A DNA stretch of 35,189 nucleotides from the NCBI RefSeq assembly GCF_014647415.1, contig NZ_BMPD01000013.1:1-35189 (forward strand), in the 5' to 3' direction. Shown here in pieces: positions 30,297-35,189 of this stretch; position 1 is the stretch's first letter; every line of letters begins with the position of its first letter. The DNA is from Haloarcula sebkhae (GTDB lineage: Archaea; Halobacteriota; Halobacteria; Halobacteriales; Haloarculaceae). The translations under genes were made by a program, and so were the position numbers. The notes under the pieces were generated by a model. It was not told the origin of the DNA. It saw nothing but the letters and a program-made list of their open reading frames with translations, and searched no databases.

Positions 30297-33151
30297 TGGT
30301 TCTGTTCCTCCGCTTGTAAATCTATTATAGTTACTGAATTAACGCCAGCGATGCTTTCGTTGGTGATGTCCGTCGACTCTGACCGGGGATTCGTGAGTGT
30401 ACGGCCAGTGGCTTGGGGTGAGTCTCGAACGAATACAATCTCTTTTTGTAGGCTTCCGCTGTCTCTAGCCAATAGCACGTCGTCAACGGTATCACTCTTA
30501 ATTTTCCCTTCTTTTTCCAATCGATCCAGACTATTCTCAATCCATTCGTTGGAGAGCTGTGGATCACCGTCGTATGCATCGGTGTTGAGCAGGGACTTTC
30601 CAACGGCATCGGTACTGCCACTGGTTTTGGCCTCGATAATCACGTACTCCTCAGATGTGGTATTATATGCGATGATGTCTGGACCGATTTCGGACGCATC
30701 GCCTTCCTTGAAGCCCCCGTTCGGCCATCGAAGCTCCAAATCATCACGCTTCTCAACCAGCGCGACAGAGGCGTTCTCAGCAGCACTACCGTCTGTCAGG
30801 TCGTCTGGATTATCCGCGTACGTTTGAACGAAGCGGTCTCGGTTGTGGATGCAGTCGTAGTTGACATCCACATTACGCATCGTTTCACGGTATTCGCCCT
30901 GGTATCGGGTGTATGCGCTGGCTCCGGGGTAGTATCCAGTCGTCTGTGACTGGACCGCCATATCAATATCCTGGCCGTTTAGGGCACAACGATCTTCAAT
31001 GTCGTCATCCTCGCTGTACCGATTGTAATACGAGTACGTCCTGAGTGCCATATTACTGATTGTCTCAACCCAGACTCGCAGTCTCTGCGGGAGATCATAC
31101 CTCTCCCACGTTCCAGGTCTGTTTTCTCGTTCATCGGTTTCGTCGGGTTCAATCTGTTCTTCTTCTTTGCCGATCTCTTCCTCTATTGTTTCACCTACTG
31201 ACTCGACCTTGTGGGCTGTCAGAATCGTTCCACTGACCACCCAAAGAGCAATCTTGCCGTCTCCTGACGGATTGTCACCAATAACATAGTGTCTGTCCCC
31301 TTCACCGATTATTTGCGCATCTGTCGTCAACGCATGGTCGATTTCCGCTACTGTGAGACCGACAGTTTCATCGATATATGCTTCCCCGTAGCCTCGAGCG
31401 TATTCACCAGACGAATCGTATGCAACATGTCCGGATGGGAGAACAACTGTACCCATGCCAGCCGGCGTTTTGCTCTGGTCCCACTTGCCCTCGATTTTAG
31501 TCGCGGGCAACGTATGGTCGTAAGTCTGCTTCGTGTACCGACGCTGCGCCGAGCCTGTTGTCTCAGCAATCAGTGCGTAGTTCGTGGCTCCAGTTGCAGC
31601 AGCGCCAGAAACAGCAAGGCCAACAGAGGCGGCGCTAAGCTCTGTTACTGTTACAATGTATCCTGCTCCGGAAGTTACACCAGTACCCGCATATATCACA
31701 GGAGTCGTCTGTGTCGCTCTAACCACAGCCGACATGTCGACATTACCGTGTTCGACATCATGGTCTATAATCACGGGATTTCCATTTGAATCGATAACAA
31801 TTACCCTGACAAAGCTCGGTGTAAAGATACCGCCTCGATCCCCAAACGCTGGTGTGATGGAAACTTCACCATCTTGTCCTACCGAGAAGTCATCCTGTGT
31901 ATATGTCTTATTGTTCCATGAGTCGCCCAGCACTGGAACCTCAACATACTGTTGTACTCTGATCTCTTTGATACTCTTTGCTGAGCCAGTCGTTCGCGCA
32001 ACAATTTCCAAGTCGTCTGCTGTGGTTGGCTGCCCAAATGATCGGATGTAATTGACCGACGTAGTAAAGTTAAATCCTGGAGGATGCGTTCTTTCAGTAG
32101 GAGCTGGATCAACCAAGTCATTTAGTCCGTCGTCGGAAGTATCGGTATCTCTTGGGTCTGTTCCGACTGCCTGTTCTGCGCCACCATCGAGACCATCGCC
32201 ATCAGTATCGGGAGTGGTGGGATCCGCAGTATAATCGAAATACGAGCCCTCGTACTCTTTGCCGTTGTGAACGAACGATCGCGCTTTGAATTGCCCGACT
32301 TCCCGACTGTCGGACAGCCCGTCTCCGTCGGTGTCGTTCGACGTGGGATCGGTGTGTATGACCTCCCCGTCGGGTCCACCCAGTATGAACCCCTCGCGTT
32401 CCATCTCGTCACTCAGGCCGTCGCCGTCGGTATCGTTGATCTCGGTTGTGGTATTCGCAACACGCGAGAACACTGTCGGGAGCCCTTCTGCATCATCGAC
32501 GAAGTTGACCTCACCACCGGTCTCGTTTGCGATGGCTGAGAGTTGGTCCCGCGTCGCACCGCCGAATCCGATCGGGTAGATTGTAATATTCTGTTCGGCC
32601 GCTTGCTTGGCTTCGGTCACACCATCGGAGTACTTTGATTTCCCGTCCGTCAGGAAGATTATAATCTTGCTGCGGTCCGGACTACTCTGTTCGGCAAAGT
32701 GTTCGTTCGCTGCGCTAATCGATGCGAAGTCCGTCCCGCCGTTACCACCCTCGTAATCGACATCCCGTATCGAGCGGTTGACCGCTGTGTGGTTACTCGT
32801 CAGCGGCTGTTTGACACGACCAAAGTTGTCAAATTCAATGACCGCCGCACGGTCAGTCTCTAACAGACTGCCCGTGAACCGCTGTGCAGCATCCTTCGCT
32901 AGTCGGTCAGGGTCTTCGCCTTTCATCGACCCGGACGCGTCCAACAGCATGACGACATCGACGGGCTGGACACCATCGTCGTCCGTTTGTCGGACTGGCT
33001 CGGTTGCGTTGTACGTCGCCGCCCAGTTGTTGATGTCAAAGACAGCGAACGTAGAGAAGTGACTTGTTTCTGCAGTTACCGTGTTGTTAGCGGCGTCGAC
33101 AGTGGAGTTCAGCGGGACGAAAATCCCCGCCTCAGGATCGTAGGTGAACAC
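30293..33151 (-). CDS. Polymorphic toxin: VWA protein with PD-(D/E)XK C-terminus
   Basis: 952 codons from a GTG at 33151. VWA domain (~60-230) with complete MIDAS site (DASGS 71-75, GGT 138-140, LTDGK 168-171). Three DTDGDG calcium-type repeats (~241-345). Beta-rich part, then a hydrophobic Gly/Ala stretch (~484-528) and a charged linker. A short linker SAAENASVALVEKRDDLE (789-806) precedes a ~146-residue C-terminal domain: PDIIAYN (D825), then IIEAKTSG (E840, K842) and PQLSNEWIENSL. The PD, then ExK spacing is that of restriction-like nuclease toxins. The stop overlaps the Imm49-like gene. No signal peptide: the frame is open to 33211 without ATG and earlier coding sequence (NVTLAYNETGVQNESQDLAV) is cut by a TGA, so the 5' end is missing. 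Expression and export of this copy are doubtful. Confidence 0.75.
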   Translation of the reverse strand: MFTYDPEAGIFVPLNSTVDAANNTVTAETSHFSTFAVFDINNWAATYNATEPVRQTDDDGVQPVDVVMLLDASGSMKGEDPDRLAKDAAQRFTGSLLETDRAAVIEFDNFGRVKQPLTSNHTAVNRSIRDVDYEGGNGGTDFASISAANEHFAEQSSPDRSKIIIFLTDGKSKYSDGVTEAKQAAEQNITIYPIGFGGATRDQLSAIANETGGEVNFVDDAEGLPTVFSRVANTTTEINDTDGDGLSDEMEREGFILGGPDGEVIHTDPTSNDTDGDGLSDSREVGQFKARSFVHNGKEYEGSYFDYTADPTTPDTDGDGLDGGAEQAVGTDPRDTDTSDDGLNDLVDPAPTERTHPPGFNFTTSVNYIRSFGQPTTADDLEIVARTTGSAKSIKEIRVQQYVEVPVLGDSWNNKTYTQDDFSVGQDGEVSITPAFGDRGGIFTPSFVRVIVIDSNGNPVIIDHDVEHGNVDMSAVVRATQTTPVIYAGTGVTSGAGYIVTVTELSAASVGLAVSGAAATGATNYALIAETTGSAQRRYTKQTYDHTLPATKIEGKWDQSKTPAGMGTVVLPSGHVAYDSSGEYARGYGEAYIDETVGLTVAEIDHALTTDAQIIGEGDRHYVIGDNPSGDGKIALWVVSGTILTAHKVESVGETIEEEIGKEEEQIEPDETDERENRPGTWERYDLPQRLRVWVETISNMALRTYSYYNRYSEDDDIEDRCALNGQDIDMAVQSQTTGYYPGASAYTRYQGEYRETMRNVDVNYDCIHNRDRFVQTYADNPDDLTDGSAAENASVALVEKRDDLELRWPNGGFKEGDASEIGPDIIAYNTTSEEYVIIEAKTSGSTDAVGKSLLNTDAYDGDPQLSNEWIENSLDRLEKEGKIKSDTVDDVLLARDSGSLQKEIVFVRDSPQATGRTLTNPRSESTDITNESIAGVNSVTIIDLQAEEQNQ
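30734..30788 (-). repeat. 55-bp direct repeat, copy inside the toxin gene
   Basis: Identical to 29411-29465. In the toxin it encodes the linker SAAENASVALVEKRDDLE, residues 789-806, immediately before the nuclease-like domain. The other copy begins the second Imm49-like gene, 1.3 kb away. Confidence 0.95.
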
Positions 33152-33325
33152 GGCGAGGTCCTGGCTCTCATTTTGAACCCCCGTCTCGTTGTACGCCAGT
33201 GTAACGTTAGATCATCTACCGGCGGTTGTAGAAGCGGCTCCAGAACACACGATACGTTCTCACCTCGCTGACCAGCTCAGTTGAGGTGTCGTCTGTCTGG
33301 TTCCTTGCGAAGAGATGTCAGCAAT

Positions 33326-34411
33326 CTACTCACCGCCGATGATATCATTCGCTTCGTCACGCGTTCGCTTTGCAGCCTCCTGAGCGTACCCTTCGTGGGT
33401 CGTCTCGATGGACTTGTGTCGGAGTACGTCTTGAGCCAGTTGCGGGTTCTCGCGATAGATTTCCCGTCCAAGCCCCCGGCGAGCGCCGTGTGGCTTCAGC
33501 GGTTCCTCGAACTCATAGTCGGACCACTCACAGAGGTCAGCGAGGATGTTTCGGGCAGACTGGGTTGTGATCGACGGTGTTGGGTCCATTGGTTTCGCCG
33601 CGTTATCGAGTCTGGGGAACACGGCTTCGTCTTCGTCGGGTTCTCGCAGTTGCTTCCAGCGTCGAAGTGGGCGAAGCGCATCGTCGAGGATCGGCGCAGA
33701 CTCGCGGGTTCGATTCTTGCCGAACACCTGCATCGTGCCAGCATCAAGATTGACGTGTCGCCACCGCAGGCCGTTCCGTTCTTCATCATCAGAGACAGCG
33801 ACGAGTTCTGCGCTGCGGGCTCCGGAGTACGCGAGTAGAAAGATGAGCGCTTGGTCCCGGTAGGCTGCTTCCCGATCAACGTCGTCGTGTTCACCGACTT
33901 CGTCGACGCGAGCAGTGGCAGTCGCGCAAATTGCTTCGCGGTCGCGTGTGGTCCAGTATTGCTGGTCAGTTTCGGTCTCGTCGGTCGGAAGCGGGCCTTC
34001 GGCGTGGTTGGTCTTGGCCGGGTTCGTCGGTATCAACCCTTCGTAGACGGCCCAGGTGAGGAACGAACGGACGTATGCGAAGTACCGCCGTGCTGTTTCC
34101 GGCGAGATATTGTCCCGGTCGTCGGCTCTGGCTAGCTCACGAGCGTATTGTCGACAGAGATCGTCGTCAATCTCTTCTGGACTGGTAATGCCATGCTGGT
34201 CCCGGCTCCATGCCGCGAACTTCCGCAGCACGCTCGCGACGTTTGTTCGGTAGCGTCCGGAGTCGATATCGACCAGCCGTTTCTCGATGGCTGCTTCGAG
34301 GGCGTCGTCCCCGGGGGTAGCGTCGTACTCAGGTGGAAGCCGATCCATGCTTCCCATACAGCGGCGGTGCTGGTCAAATTGGTGGTGCTTACTGGGCAAG
34401 AAGACGGACAT
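33326..34411 (-). CDS. SSV-like tyrosine integrase/recombinase
   Basis: 361 codons; the ATG at 34348 (MDRLPPEYDATPGDDALEAA) is the likelier start. Core-binding domain (~50-130: VLRKFAAWSRDQHGITSPEE, then ETARRYFAYVRSFLTWAVYE), catalytic domain after ~180. Active-site residues are all visible: R199 (SGARSAEL), H308-x-x-R311 (PHGARRGLG), H332 (LRHKSIE) and nucleophile Y342 (THEGYAQEA). It should catalyse site-specific integration or excision of an element. Its 3' end lies only ~180 nt from the truncated 5' end of the toxin gene. The decayed homologue at 25865 has the same orientation. Confidence 0.9.
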   Translation of the reverse strand: MSVFLPSKHHQFDQHRRCMGSMDRLPPEYDATPGDDALEAAIEKRLVDIDSGRYRTNVASVLRKFAAWSRDQHGITSPEEIDDDLCRQYARELARADDRDNISPETARRYFAYVRSFLTWAVYEGLIPTNPAKTNHAEGPLPTDETETDQQYWTTRDREAICATATARVDEVGEHDDVDREAAYRDQALIFLLAYSGARSAELVAVSDDEERNGLRWRHVNLDAGTMQVFGKNRTRESAPILDDALRPLRRWKQLREPDEDEAVFPRLDNAAKPMDPTPSITTQSARNILADLCEWSDYEFEEPLKPHGARRGLGREIYRENPQLAQDVLRHKSIETTHEGYAQEAAKRTRDEANDIIGGE

Positions 34412-34531
34412 ACTCGCTGGACGAACAGTCCTGGTTGGCTTGGGGGTTAAGGCGTTGAGTGGATCGCCGCGCTTGTCTCATCAAATATAAAACCCAGTGG
34501 TGATCTGCACTTGAGCGTGACCCAGAGTTGG

Positions 34532-34541
34532 CCTATATCCT
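34532..34541 (+). promoter_or_regulatory. Probable TATA box for the lipoprotein at 34568
   Basis: GCCTATATCC lies about 27-36 nt before the ATG at 34568, the spacing expected for a leaderless transcript. Confidence 0.4.
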
Positions 34542-34567
34542 TCTGAGGGAGAAAGTCCAACTGCAGC

Positions 34568-35189
34568 ATGTCCCCCAACCGACATCGGTCCTCCAACGAG
34601 AGAACACGCCGTCAGGTGCTTTCCATGGGCGGTGTAGCAGTCGTAACGTCACTGTCCGCGCTGACCTCTGGATGTTTGTCCAGCCTTCCACCTTTGGGAG
34701 ATGGTCGGTCATATGGTCGCGTCGACGTCCCCTCTGCAGGAGATCCAACATACCGAACATGGCTTCCCGCACCGGAGAGTCTTGATCCACCAGCAGATCA
34801 GTACGCGTTTAGCGCCATGCAACCAGCCAGCCCCCGGCCCGGCGCCCAAGAGGCGTTTATTTCAGCACAAGCGAGACAAAAGTGTCATGTAGACTACTTC
34901 GGCATCGGATTCGAGAATTACGATCGAATCATTGATTCCGCTTTCGGAACCGTGATTGAGGCAGCGTTTGACCGAAAGATGGTTATACAAACTGTCATCG
35001 ACAGTGGCTACGAGCGCGCCGGTGAGTATCGAGACTACAGGGTGTTTGACCGGATGGATATCCCACGCCGTGTTGCTATCGGCGACGGTGCCATCGTGTG
35101 GACGAGCGAACAGAGACACGACAGACCACATATAGAGGCACTTATCGACGCTAATGCGGGTAAACGACCTCGATATCACGAGGAAAATC
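34568..35189 (+). CDS. Tat-exported lipoprotein, partial
   Basis: An open frame from the ATG at 34568 to the window edge, at least 207 codons. Signal: NERTRRQVLSMGGVAVVTSL with twin Arg, then the lipobox LTSGC at ~38. Mature part: SYGRVDVPSAGDPTYRTWLP, FSAMQPASPRPGAQEAFIS, DYFGIGFENYDRIIDSAFG, VIEAAFDRKMVIQTVID, YRDYRVFDRMDIPRRVAIG. Unknown function; the content (DRIIDS, VIQTVIDSGYERAG) looks like a ligand-binding or adhesion-type domain rather than an enzyme. The remaining sequence is beyond the window. Confidence is in the gene and export type, not in its role. Confidence 0.75.
   Translation, partial: MSPNRHRSSNERTRRQVLSMGGVAVVTSLSALTSGCLSSLPPLGDGRSYGRVDVPSAGDPTYRTWLPAPESLDPPADQYAFSAMQPASPRPGAQEAFISAQARQKCHVDYFGIGFENYDRIIDSAFGTVIEAAFDRKMVIQTVIDSGYERAGEYRDYRVFDRMDIPRRVAIGDGAIVWTSEQRHDRPHIEALIDANAGKRPRYHEEN

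Noticed and set aside
29925-30827. 300-codon plus-strand frame across the Imm49/toxin junction
   Set aside because: It is antisense to two clear genes, with Ser/Arg-rich composition, and contains no recognisable motif.

Overview
The window is haloarchaeal DNA, most likely from Haloarcula or a close relative. It opens inside a haloarchaeal-type 5S rRNA gene. Its proteins are acidic, it carries Tat-type lipoproteins and a halocyanin, many starts look leaderless with an AT-rich TATA box about 25-30 nt upstream, and the integrases, winged-helix proteins and HNH protein have a haloarchaeal character. The genus is inferred from the overall look, not from a database search.

Layout. (1) 1-130: 3' end of 5S rRNA and a hairpin that probably ends the rRNA operon, followed at once by a tyrosine-integrase remnant. 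(2) 0.7-8.6 kb: accessory genes of low annotation value (winged-helix/membrane-protein pair, HNH protein, truncated IS5-like transposase, DUF3592-like protein, Tat lipoprotein, a multi-pass membrane protein, small membrane proteins) with wide degenerate gaps. (3) 8.7-18.4 kb: a graveyard of plasmid- or virus-type genes: a Cdc6/Orc1-like ATPase with a ruined Walker A and a frameshift, PIN/regulator debris, a truncated D12-class adenine methylase, a frameshifted protein with a PriL-like Fe-S domain, and a SWIM zinc-finger fragment. Intact survivors are a predicted deoxyribosyltransferase-like protein and a winged-helix regulator. Between them lies 1.3 kb of non-coding DNA with an ~82-bp-periodic degenerate repeat and a perfect 34-bp tandem repeat. 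(4) 18.6-25.4 kb: a conserved-looking metabolic island with two aldehyde dehydrogenases around a winged-helix regulator, a large Tat lipoprotein resembling copper amine oxidases, and a divergently transcribed halocyanin. This reads as oxidation of an amine or alcohol to an aldehyde and then an acid, with a blue-copper electron acceptor. (5) 25.9-34.4 kb: a segment bounded by two related SSV-like integrase genes in the same orientation, one dead and one intact. (6) The window ends inside another Tat lipoprotein gene.

The most interesting system is in region 5, on the minus strand. A 952-codon surface-type protein (VWA domain, calcium-type DxDxDG repeats, hydrophobic Gly/Ala stretch) ends in a ~146-residue PD-(D/E)XK nuclease-like domain. 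Its stop codon overlaps the start of an Imm49-like gene (ATGA). A second, homologous Imm49-like gene follows, and its 5' end carries a perfect 55-bp copy of the sequence that lies just before the toxin domain in the large gene. That is the layout expected of a polymorphic toxin with an orphan cassette that can recombine through a shared linker. Three further unassigned genes downstream, one interrupted by a single in-frame TAA, may be more (poly)immunity genes. The large gene lacks its own 5' end and signal peptide, so this copy may be a displaced or silent allele.
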